From Calamus simplicifolius (lineage: Eukaryota; Streptophyta; Magnoliopsida; Arecales; Arecaceae), in NCBI GenBank assembly GCA_900491605.1, contig UESW01005002.1:231753-295752 (forward strand): DNA of 64,000 nt, read 5' to 3'. Numbering within the stretch: the stretch's first letter is position 1; the number at the start of each line of letters is the position of its first letter. Below the pieces are notes generated by a model. That model was not told the DNA's origin and made no database searches. It saw only the letters and a program-made list of their open reading frames with translations. Position numbers and translations under genes: made by a program. Shown one piece after another: positions 44,085-54,499 of the stretch.

Positions 44085-44944
44085 TGTTGAGGGGTAAAAT
44101 CATCATTGCATTAATATCCGTGCGAGGCGGTTAAGGCTAACCTCCTCCCTTCGTCTCCTCCGGGCTTCCATAGCTCGGCCCCTCCGGGCTTCCGTAGCTC
44201 GGCCCCTCCGGGCTTCCGTAGCCCGGCCCTTCCGGGCCTCCGTAGCCCGGCCCCTCCGGGCTTCCGTAGCCCGGCCCCTCCGGGCTTTCGTAGCTCGGCT
44301 TCTTCGAGCGATCCACAACCTAACATCTACCTCCACGGAACCTGACGCGGAAGAGCTCGAGCCTATCAGAACGGCATCCTAGAAAAGAAATCATACCGGG
44401 ACGTGGCCTAAAGCCTATTATAACCGCCCCGGGCCTACTCAACCAGATCTCGAGACATCAAGGAGTTCTCCTAGCCGTCGATGCCTGAACAAACGGGATA
44501 TGGACTCTAACGGCCCCACAACGGCCTGATTCTGCCCGCCTCCATATCTTAACAACCTCCGAACCTTCCAGAAGACACTCAAGACCCAGGTGACAGTCTA
44601 TAAATATCATACTCACATATTCCCTCAGGTACGCACTCTCTCTCCTTGGGCACAGACACGCGCTTCTTACACGCGCACCCCACTCCTCTCTCCAGCAGCT
44701 CGTCGGCGCTCCTGCCCTCTAGAGCTTCCGATTGGCCGCCCCGGAGAGGTCTCCCGGAGAGATCCACCTCTCCACTGTCTGGTTGATCGCCGATTTCTTC
44801 CCCACTGACTTGAGCATCGGAGGGTCTTCCGCGGAGGACCACCCCCAGCGTCCCTCCGCGCGTGGACTTCTTTTGCAGGTCCGCCCCCCCTTCTTCCTGG
44901 AGATCGACCGCACCCGAGTCGGAGGACGGATTTCAGCGGCAACA
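44085..44944 (+). mobile_element. 5' LTR
   Basis: 860 bp. U3 tandem repeat of 24 bp (TCCGGGCTTCCGTAGCTCGGCCCC type, 44156-44300). TATA TATAAATA at 44599-44606. It is 95 bp shorter than the 3' LTR mainly because it has fewer 24-bp units. Confidence 0.93.
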
Positions 44945-44965
44945 GATTGGCGCTAGAGGAAGGGT
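44945..44965 (+). other. Primer-binding site
   Basis: GATTGGCGCTAGAGGAAGGG directly after the LTR end CAACA. TGG-type, differing from the TGGCGCGCC site of the other elements. Confidence 0.75.
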
Positions 44966-45029
44966 CTCAAGTCCCATTAAAACTTGAAGAAAGGAGACAA
45001 GGATCTAGATCCGGAGAAGAACCTCCCCA

Positions 45030-46700
45030 ATGGCCAACCGGAGAAGAGCAGCCTCTGAAGCCCAAGATCAGGTCGCTTCTCAGAGGCCTGATCCGACTGG
45101 CGCTACAGCACCGCAACCTCCACCGGTCGAAACCCCGTCGCTGCCTGCCATCCCGGTGACCCAAGACCAGTTCGCTACACTGGTCCAACAGGTCCAGGCC
45201 CTTACCCACCTGGTACAAGAGCGCCTTGTAGCTCCTCCTGCTTCGCATCCTCAGAAAGAGGCGGCGATTTCTTCTTCGCCAGCGACCTCCTCTGATCCGC
45301 AGGGGTCAGCGGATCCCCCACGTCGCCCCAGGGGGGACAAACCAGCCCCGCGAGCCGGTTATGATAGAGATCCTCCCAGATCTCGGCGAGCCCGCTCGCT
45401 CTCCCCGGCGACATCCCACCATGATTCCACGCCATCCTTGTGATTCACCCGCCCAGCTCCTCCTCTAACCGGTGAAGATGAGATCCGCCGTCAGATCCAG
45501 GAAATGCGTCAGGAGCTGGACGCCGCCAAGCAGACCCATCTGCCCCAGCCCAAGGCGGAGCAGGGCATCCCTTTCTCTAAGGGAATCATGGAGGAAGTGA
45601 TTCCCTCCCACGTCAAACTGCCAGCCGTCGAACCCTATCACGGCTCCACTGATCCGGACGACCATCTCAGTAGCTTCCGGTCAATAATGATGTTCCACGG
45701 AGCATCTGATGCGGTCCTCTGCCGAGCCTTCCCATCCACCCTCAGAGGATCCACCCGAACCTGGTTCAACGCCTTGAAACCGGGTTCCATTGATTCATTC
45801 GACGAGCTGAGCCACCTTTTTATTGGCCAGTTCATCAGCAGCCGCCGCCATCAACGAAGATCCGACTCCCTCTCCGAAGTTAAGCAAAGAGAGGGGGAGT
45901 CCTTGAGAAATTACCTTGGCCGTTTCAACAAAGCCATGTTAGAGGTGGACCACCTTAATCATGAGGTGGCTATGTCCGCCCTGGCGGGGGGAGTTTCGAA
46001 GGAGAGCGACTTCTATCTGGCAAGGGAGGTCAGTTACCCCCCATGTCTATCCGATATGATGGCCCTTGCGGACAAGTACGCTAGGGTCGAGGAGTCGCGG
46101 AGAGTGGCCCGCGCTGAGCAAGCGAAGAAGAAACAAGAGCCCAAAGTCCCCGATAGGCACCGTCCCGTCCGTCGACCAAGTCCGTCTCGCCGCCAAAGAG
46201 TCCCTCCGCTGCCGCCAAGGAATCGCTCCCGGAGTCCTCCCAAGCGATTCGATCGCTATACTCCGCTGACTGTGCCCCGGGCGCAGATCCTCATGGAGAT
46301 AGAGCGTCAACTTCCCCGACCGGTACCTCTCCGAGGGAACCCGACCCGAAGAGATCCCGTCAAATACTGCCGCTACCATAGGGAGCACGGTCATGACACT
46401 GAAGAATGTTGGCAGCTAAAGAATGAAATAGAGAGGTTGATTCGGCGGGGACGACTAGATCAGTTTAGGAGGGCACCCGAGCCGCAACAGCAAGGAGGTG
46501 ACCGCCAGCCCGAGCTCCCACAACTTCCTCCTCCACCCAATCCGCCCGTGGTCGGTCATATTAATATGATTGAAGAGGCCGGCGGATCGAGCCCCAGAGG
46601 CGGCAGAGATGGATCAGTGCCAAAGAAGGCACGGATAGGCGAACTCTCCTTCTCCGACGACGATCTCCTGGGAGTACAACTCCCCCACGATGACGCATTA
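45030..46700 (+). pseudogene. gag: Gag of the complete Tat element
   Basis: ATG at 45030 (MANRRRAASEAQDQ), 85 bp after the LTR. An N-terminal helix (FATLVQQVQALTHLVQE) and a Ser/Arg/Pro-rich stretch come first, then a TGA at 45441-45443 in frame. The core continues in the same frame: VKLPAVEPYHGSTDPDDHL, FPSTLRGSTRTWFNAL, LFIGQF. Basic and Pro/Arg-rich segments follow, then the zinc-knuckle variant CRYHREHGHDTEEC (about 46367-46408). Gag and pol share one frame with no separate pol start, as in a single polyprotein. The TGA would truncate Gag at 137 residues unless read through. Confidence 0.88.
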
Positions 46701-49700
46701 GTTGTATCCCTTAATTTGAACAATTATGATGTAAGCCGAATCCTTGTTGATAGTGGAAGCTCGGTAAATGTTTTGTACCTCGGTGTGTTTACCAGGATGA
46801 AACTGCTCATAGAAAATCTTTGAGCCGTGGATTCCGCCTTGATGGGATTCACCGGCGATGTCATCGTCCCGGAAGGAATCGTCACCCTGACGGTCCGCGC
46901 GGGAACCTGGCCCCTTGTGGCCATTGTTCAGACCGATTTCCTGGTGACCGACCTCAGGTCCCCATATAACGTCATATTCGGCAGGCCTGGTTTAATGTCT
47001 CTCAAGGTAGTGGTCTCCATCCCGCATCTGTCTATGAAGTTCCCTACCTAGCAAGGAGTTGGCGTGGTTCGGGGAAGTCAGGCCATGGCTCGGCAATGTT
47101 TCGTTACGAGCCTCCAGTCTAGGATACCCGAAGTTGACGGGTTAGACGCTCGTGAAGACTTCGCCGAACAGCGGGGAGAACCGGTAGAGGAATTGGAGAA
47201 AGTACCGTTGAACGAAGCTCAGCCCGACCGAACCACAAGGATCGGGTCGCTACTCAAAGGAGAGTCTCAGCACAGGTTGATCAGGTTCCTCCAAAGCAAT
47301 GCCGACATCTTCGCCTGGACCGCCTCCGACATGCCGGGAATCAACCCCAAGGTCCTCGTCCACCATCTCAATGTGGACGAGAGGCACAGGCCTGTTAAGC
47401 AGAAGAAAAGAAGCTTCGCCCCAGAGCGGCAAAAGGCCATTGAAGAAGAGGTCAACAAACTCGTAAAGGCCAACTTCGTCCGAGAGGTGAATTACCCGAA
47501 CTGGCTGTCAAATGTCGTCATGGTGAAAAAGTCGAACGACAAATGGAGGATCTGCATCGACTTCACCGACCTCAACAAAGCCTGCCCAAAGGATAGCTTC
47601 CCCCTCCCTCGGATCGATCAGCTCGTGGACGCCACCTCAGGCCACCAAATGCTGTCATTCATGGACGCCTATTCCGGCTACAATCAGATTCGAATGGCCC
47701 CTGAAGATGAAGAAAAGACCACCTTCATAACCGATCGAGGTACCTATTGTTACCGAGTTATGCCTTTTGGTCTTAAGAATGCAGGGGCGACCTACCAGCG
47801 GCTGGTCAACAAGGTGTTCAAGGAGCAAATCGGCCGGAACATGGAGGTGTATGTGGACGACATGCTGGTTAAAAGCAAGGAGGCGTCACAGTATGCCGAG
47901 GACCTCTCGGAGAGCTTTGCAACGTTGCGCAAATATGGGATGAAACTCAACCCGACCAAGTGCGCCTTCGGCGTCAACTCGGGGAAGTTCCTCGGCTTCA
48001 TGGTCTCCCAGCAAGGTATCGAAGCTAACCCCCAGAAGATTCAAGCTCTCCAACAAATGGCGCCCCCAGCATCTGTTAAAGAGGTCCAGTGCCTAACCGG
48101 GAGGATAGCGGCCCTTAACCGCTTTGTGGCGCGGTCGGCCGAGAGATGCCTCCCCTTCTTCAAAACTCTCCGATCGGCCAAAAACTTCCAGTGGACTCCC
48201 GAGTGCCAGAAATCATTTCAAGAACTCAAGAAGTACCTTGGCTCGCCTCCGCTTCTCAGTAGTCCGACCCCAGGAGAGACCCTATTCTTGTACCTGGCTG
48301 TTTCGGAGAGCGCAGTTTGTTCGGTGCTAGTCAAAGAAGAAGGCAAGATCTAGAAGCCAATCTACTATGTGAGCAGGCTGCTCCGCGATGCGGAGATGAG
48401 GTACAGCAGGATTGAAAAGATGGTGTTGGCCTTGATCACCTCGGTTCAAAAGCTACGGCTATACTTTCAAGCACATGCTGTAACGGTCCTGACTGATCAA
48501 CCTATCAGGACGGTGGTCCATCGTCCAGAAACGTCGGGAAGAATGACCAAATGGGCCATCGAGCTAAGCGAGCATGACATACATTTTCAGCCTCGCCCAG
48601 CCATCAAAGCTCAAGTACTGGCCAACTTCCTCCTCGAGTGTACCATCCCGGAGGACGGTTCTACCCCAGACTCCCTGGAAGAGCCAAAGTCTGGAGCCCG
48701 ATGGCTCCTCCACGTCGACGGGTCGTCCAATGCCCATCACTCCGGCGCAGGTCTAGTTCTCACTAGTCCTGAGGAGATGACCTTCGAGTATGGCGTCAGA
48801 TTCTCCTTCCCGGCTTCCAACAACGAAGCCAAGTACGAAGCTCTGTTAGCTGGTCTCCGGATCGCCCGCAATCTGAAGGTGGAAAAGCTCAACGCCTTCA
48901 CCGACTCTCAGCTGGTAGCCGGCCATGTTCGGGGAGAGTTCGAAGCTCGGGAACCAAATATGATTCGATATCTCCAGGAGGTGCGTAACTTGCTTCCCCA
49001 TTTTTCTAAATTTGAAATTATTCGGATTCCCAGATCCGAGAACGCCCATGCCGATCTACTCTCCCGTCTGGCAACCACGGAAGCAATGGATGCCGAGCAA
49101 AAATTCCACCTGGAGACTCTGGAAAAGCCGAGCATCGCGGAAGCCGACCGCGTGATGCAAGTTGAGGCCGAACCATCCTGGTTCGACCCTATCCTCAAAT
49201 ATCTCAAAGAAGGATTGCTTCCGTCCGACCGAAGAGAGGCTAGGAAGCTGAAGTTGCAGGCCATCCACTACGTGTTGATTGACAACCAACTGTATAAGCG
49301 GTCATTTTCCATGCCGCTGCTTAGGTGCCTTCGCCCATCAGAAGCGGACTACGCTCTGTGCGAGGTACATGAAGGGATTTGCAGCAACCATCTGGGGAGC
49401 CGGTCCCTCTGCCATAAAGTGCTGCGACAAGGCTATTACTGGCCGACCATGCAGAAAGACGCGGACGATCTGGTCCGCGCCTGCGACCCCTGCCAAAGAC
49501 ATTCAAACATCCAAAGACTCCCTTCCACCGAGCTCGTTTCCATATCCTCTGCTTGGCCCTTTGCCAAATGGGGGATGGACATCCTCGGCCCATTCCCGCT
49601 TGCAACAGGGCAGCGGAAATTCTTATTTGTCGCCATCGACTACTTCACCAAATGGGTCGAAGCAGAAGCGGTCGCACAAATTACCGAGGCACGGGCCCGA

Positions 49701-50410
49701 GACTTTGTGTGGAGGTCTATCATCTGCCGATTCGGCCTCCCCCATACTATAATCACCGATAACGGCAAGCAGTTCGATAACTCCAAATTTCGCCAGTTCT
49801 GCGAGGAGCACGGGATCCGTCATCACCTCACTTCGGTCGGGCACCCACAAGCCAACGGGGCGGCCGAGGTGACCAACAGAACCCTCCTCCAGGGAATTAA
49901 AGCTCGTCTCTTCAGAGCCCAAGGCAGGTGGGCAGATGAACTACACCATGTCTTATGGGCCTACCGCACAACCCTAGGAGCCCCAACAGGCGAGACCCCT
50001 TTTAGAATGGCTTTCGGTACAGAGGCCGTTATCCCTGTGGAAGTCGGCCTCCCATCATTGCGGGTGGAGAGCTGCTCAGAGGAAACTAGCAACGAACAAC
50101 TCCGCACCAACCTCGACCTGATAGAAGAAATCAGAGAGAAGGCCCGGATCAGAACGGCTGCCTATCAGCAAAGGGTGGCCCGCTATCACGCCTCCAGGGT
50201 CAAAGGAAAAGCTTTCCTACCTGGCGACCTTGTCCTCCGAAAGGCTTCTGTTTCCAAACCGCTGAGCAAGGAAAGCTGGCGCTAAACTGGGAGGGCCCGT
50301 ACCAGGTAGCGGAGATTATTGGACCAGGAACCTACAAGCTGCAGGATCTGAACGGGAAGTTCATTCCCCGGACTTGGAACGCGGACAACCTTCGCAAATA
50401 TTATCAATAG
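46701..50410 (+). pseudogene. pol: Pol (PR, RT, RNase H, second RNase H, INT) with stops
   Basis: Protease LVDSGSS (Asp codon 46749-46751) is followed by TGA at 46821-46823 and TAG at 47049-47051. RT (about 47400-48060) has YVDD at 47850-47861. The first RNase H begins at about 48240 and is interrupted by TAG at 48351-48353, then continues (EIKMVLALI-like region, TDQPIRTVV). The second RNase H (about 48700-49070) has HVDGSSN, FTDSQLVAG and NAHADLLS. Integrase has HEGICSNHLG, CDPCQRH, GMDILGPF, ITDNGKQF and ANGAAEVTNR, with the catalytic D, D and E all present. A one-base slip near 50270 shifts the last about 45 codons (to TAG 50408-50410). Not functional as it stands. Confidence 0.92.
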
Positions 50411-50569
50411 GGTATGTCCTCCCTGAATTCATCCTCGCATGCCTCACCACACATTCCTGCTTATCTGCTTCCTCAAAACCTGTAGCGTGAATCATTATGC
50501 ACTATATTGCTATAAATCGCAAGAATAAACAGATACTGCTTACCAATCCTCGGCACAACCGAGCTCTCT
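50411..50569. other. Pol-array spacer
   Basis: Short non-coding spacer. Nothing recognised. Confidence 0.5.
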
Positions 50570-51085
50570 GTTTGAACAGGAGTCTCCGAACCTTGGCAGG
50601 GCCAAGTAAAATATTCTCCGAACCTCGGCAGGGCCGAGCAACAAAATCTCCGAACCTTGGAAGGGCCAAGTAAAATATTCTCCGAACCTCGACAGGGCCG
50701 AGCAACAAAATCTCCGAACCTTGGCAGGGCCAAGTAAAATATTCTTCGAACCTCGGCAGGGCCGAGCAACAAAATCTCCGAACCTTGGCAGGGCCAAGTA
50801 AAATATTCTCCGAACCTCGGCAGGGCCGAGCAACAAAATCTCCGAACCTTGGCAGGGCCAAGTAAAATATTCTCCGAACCTCGGCAGGGCTGAGCAACAA
50901 AATCTTCGAGCCCTGAATATTCTTCGAACCTCGGCAGGGCCGAGCAACAAAATCTCCGAACCTTGGCAGGGCCAAGTAAAATATTCTCCGAACCTCGGCA
51001 GGGCCGAGCAACAAAATCTCCGAACCTTGGCAGGGCCAAGTAAAATATTCTCCGAACCTCGGCAGGGTCGAGCAACGAATCCCCC
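50570..51085. repeat. 64-bp tandem array of paired hairpins
   Basis: About 8 units of 64 bp, each with two perfect hairpins sharing the loop AGG: CTTGGCAGGGCCAAG (50592-50606) and CTCGGCAGGGCCGAG (50624-50638). The stems differ by a compensated T-A/C-G pair. Variants with one changed side occur (CTCGACAGGGCCGAG at about 50688). Related single units recur at 52270-52400. Confidence 0.9.
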
Positions 51086-51562
51086 TGGCTATGGCAAGAC
51101 CAGGTAAAAGTCATTCGGGCTAAAACCCCAGCGAAAAAGCCGAAGTATACAGGCCCCAATTAAAGCCAGGTATGTCTTAAATAGCCCCCAAGGGACTTCG
51201 TCCGGTTTGAAAACGAGCGATAAACAAAAAATCACCGGCGCACGAGGGAAAGCCACCATTGGCAGAACCCCCCTAAAGGGCCATTAAGCCCCGCGCAATC
51301 GGCCAGAGGCCCCAAGCAGAACTAGGAGATCCCCCTCCCTGCTACTGAAAACCTTTTTGGGTGAAGCCCCTATAACCCGTCGTTCAAAGCGCCTACATCA
51401 ACACACAAAAACGATGGGGCCACGCCAACACCCTAATTCATCACACAGGTCAAGGCCATAAACTCTTGAAGAAAAGGACTTCAAAAACAAGATCCATCTT
51501 TCATTTATAAAAAGGATTACAAAGAGGCAGTAAAAAACAGAAACGAGAAGAGAGGCCCTAAA
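51086..51562. other. Non-coding element interior
   Basis: Nothing recognised; short C-rich direct repeats only. Confidence 0.5.
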
Positions 51563-51865
51563 TCAAAATCCGAAGTCACTCCCGGAGGCTAGCAGCTCCT
51601 CAAGGCGCTCCGTCAAGTCAGCCACTTGCTGACGAAGGGACGCAATCTCCTCCCTCTGTCGGTCCATCAACCGGCGTGAGGCCTCCACCTCCCTGACCGA
51701 CACATCCAAGTGCTCTTCGGCGATCCTCGCGAGCCACTGATTACTCGCAAAGGCCGACGCTAGGCCCTCTCCGTCAACAGTAACGGAGGTACGCCTCCCC
51801 TCCGACCGCGGCAGGCTGTCGAGCGAGGAACGCGACCCGACTGATGATCGCTCTGGGGAGGCCAT
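51563..51865 (-). CDS. Small antisense coiled-coil ORF, 100 aa
   Basis: The minus strand opens with MASPERSSVGSRSSLDSL at 51863-51865 and ends ELLASGSDFGF at a TGA (51563-51565). A Ser/Arg-rich N-terminus is followed by a clear heptad helix of about 45 residues (SRRLMDRQREEIASLRQQVADL). I prefer this ATG to the one further upstream (51931) because the extension lacks coding character. It lies between the two hairpin arrays, antisense to gag-pol. The only promoter-like motif upstream is a minus-strand TATAAAAAG at 53467-53475, with about 1.6 kb (possibly intronic) between. Family unknown. Confidence 0.4.
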   Translation of the reverse strand: MASPERSSVGSRSSLDSLPRSEGRRTSVTVDGEGLASAFASNQWLARIAEEHLDVSVREVEASRRLMDRQREEIASLRQQVADLTERLEELLASGSDFGF

Positions 51866-53460
51866 TTTTTTTGAACTTGAACCGAGGGATGGCCGAAACC
51901 AATACTTCCCGATCGTATTTGTACTCGTCAAGCAGGTATCTCTATCGGTCGCACCGTAACCACCAACCTATAAGAACTTACCATGCGTCGCCGTTTCAAC
52001 GTTTATGAAATCTGAAGTATCGCGCCCCATCCTGAGCGGGATCGGTAAGCGCGAGCAGGTTGTTCGGGAGTTCCCTAAGCAAACATTTTTCGATCTGTCG
52101 GCCCCCCGCAATAAATGCATTCGGCGCTTCCCCGTCACCAATAAAAGCGTGAAAATATGCCACCCGTTCCGCTCTGACGCCCCTTATCAAGCGCCACGTG
52201 GACCTAACGCTGTGGCCCGCAATGACAACTGAGTCGCTCCCTTGAGCACGGATCCCCGGACCTGGGCGGGGCCAAGAAAAACGTCCTCCGAACCTCGGCA
52301 GGGCCGAGCTACAGAATCTCCGAACCTTGACGGGGCTGAGTGATTGAATCTCCGAACCTTGGCAGGGCCAAGTCAAATGTCTCCGAAACTCGGCTGGCCC
52401 GAGCGACAGGTTCCCTGAACCATGATGGGAAGGGGGATGAATTCCCTAAACTTCGGTCGAGGCCGACCCATGATAAATCAGGCTCCGGCAAAAGCGAAGC
52501 ACGAAAATACCAGGCTTCTGACCAGAGCAAGGAGCATGTTTCGTCGAATGATCTATGAACCGCCACACACGAACCTCGATTAGTTCGGACGATGTGAGAT
52601 CCTCGTCTAGGGACGAGCAGGACGCCTTTGTACCCCACAAACAACAATGACTACAAGTTCGGCACAAGAAAAGATAGAGATCAAAAAATAGAACATAACT
52701 CTCTTTATTGCCGATCAAGATCAATTACAAATGCCTCACGGGCGTTACAAGAACATTGAAATGCATAAAATAAAGGCAAATACAAAACCCGGGCAACTGC
52801 TCCAAAGCAGACCTGACCAATATGTGATGTTTCGACGTCCGGATCGATAAATCAGGCAAACCACGAAACGGTCAGCCCGCCTGGACGGTCGACAAAGCTG
52901 ACCCTCCACGGCTCCCGCCGAGTGAAGAAATTCAGAAGGCGGCACGGCCCGTGAATGCTGATTCTGAGGATTCGGGCAAACCAGCCCGCTCCCCTAGGAG
53001 GGGGTGCTGGATCGCAGGCCACTGCCCGACTGAGAGGTCCAGGGACCATCAGACCCCGGATTGCTCCCATTTTCTCTGACCCGTGGCAAGGATTCCCCTC
53101 AGAGAAGGGATGGGAATTCAGGCCAGCGAAAGAGGGAGAATCTGTGCGTGCCACGGGGGTGTCGATACACTTCCTACCGTAAGCCCCCCGTAACCGGTCA
53201 CAAAGGCCACACGGAAAGAGTATATGTGCGCTCCCCATGTGATCTCTGCGCCCCCTATGTGCGCTCTCCATGTGATCTCTGGGGCTCATCCCCTAAGGGC
53301 GAGCCATTCTTCGGCAGCTCCCCGGTCGCCCCAGCTGTCCGGCGGCAAGGAGCCTATGAGAGGAAAAATCGGTCCTCCCACTCGTAGCAGCAGAGAAGTG
53401 AGCATAATGGAAGCTCTGATGGAAAAGACACTTTGGGGATAGCCAAACATGACCCCTTTC
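51866..53460. other. Non-coding element interior with diverged hairpin units
   Basis: 52260-52430 holds about five diverged copies of the CTCCGAACCTCGGCAGGGCCGAG monomer. 53220-53285 has a short duplication of a phrase around tgtgatctctgcgccccc. Frames here (for example minus 52852-53289) look fortuitous. No known domain. Confidence 0.5.
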
Positions 53461-53463
53461 TCC

Positions 53464-53476
53464 CCTTTTTATAGGC
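53464..53476 (-). promoter_or_regulatory. Antisense TATA box candidate
   Basis: The minus strand reads CCTATAAAAAGGGG (plus cccctttttatagg), a textbook TATA element inside the interior and pointing away from the antisense gene at 54500-57450. It could drive a second antisense transcript toward 51865. Confidence 0.4.
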
Positions 53477-53907
53477 AGAAAAGAACCGGGAACAAGCTAT
53501 CAAAGCTGAAAGTCCCGAGTTTCAAGCACTTGGCCCATGCCTCCACGTGGCCACTCAGGATGAACGCAGCACCCCACTGCGCGCCAAGCCCACCGCCTTA
53601 GTTGTGACGTGTACGGAGATCCCTTCCTGATCCCGAATCACGGTCATTAAATGCAGGAAATCATCCACTGACGCTTCGAAAACTGGCGGATTCAGAATAT
53701 CGTCCTTCGAAAGTGATGTCCTCCAATGGTAAGCGATTGCGTGCGCGACGAAGTGATCCGCATGGGAAAAGAGCACCTTCCGAAAAGCTCTGATGCAACT
53801 TTATGCCCCCCAACTACGCCGTATCATCCATTCTGATGAAATAAAAACCGAATCACCTGCGGAACAGCAGGACAATTGACAGAATAGCGGAAAGCACGAA
53901 GGCCTTT

Positions 53908-54285
53908 TTGCCTGTCGGCCCCGACCGACCTATTTTGTCTGTCGGCACCGGCCGACCTATTTTGTCTGTCGGCACCAGCCGACCTATTTTGCCTGTTGAC
54001 CCTAGCCGACCTATTTTGTCTGTCGGCACCAGCCGACCTATTTCGCCTGTCGGCCCCAGCCGACCTATTTTGTCTATCGGCCCCGGCCGACCTATTTTGT
54101 CTGTCGGCACCAGCCGACCTATTTCGCCTGTCGGCCCCAGCCGACCTATTTTGCCTGTCGGCATCAGCCGACCTATTTTGTCTGTCGGCACCAGCCGACC
54201 TACTTTGTCCGTCGGCACCTGCCGATTTATTTTGCCCGTCAGCCCAAGCCGACCCGGTTTGCCCACCGGCCTTAGCCGGTGCGTT
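53908..54285. repeat. 27-bp tandem hairpin array
   Basis: About 14 units: GTCGGCACCAGCCGAC (for example 53968-53983; 6-bp stem, ACCA loop) plus CTATTTTGTCT. Loops vary (ACCA, CCCA, CCCG). The last unit is CACCGGCCTTAGCCGGTG (54264-54281), a different, fully paired 7-bp stem. Frames in it are artefacts. Confidence 0.9.
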
Positions 54286-54499
54286 TCCTTCAATCTCGAG
54301 ATAAGGATGACCTAAGAGCCTCAGAGAGCCATAGTTCGTTCACAATCGAGGCGGAAACGACAACAAGGTCATGCAAGGAAAGCACTTAAGTGGAAATGGG
54401 AACTTCGTTTATTAAGAAACGTCAGACCAATGTCTTAAAGACGGAATACAAGAATGACTCCTAAGGACCAGGAGCCGCATCGGCTTTAGAAGGGCCCTC

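Noticed and set aside
50473..51159. Minus-strand ORFs of 136-228 codons
   Set aside because: 64-bp hairpin array read in three frames.
53853..54315. ORFs on both strands with a repeated I-G-R-L-V-P-T-D-K motif
   Set aside because: 27-bp hairpin array; the unit is a multiple of three without stops.
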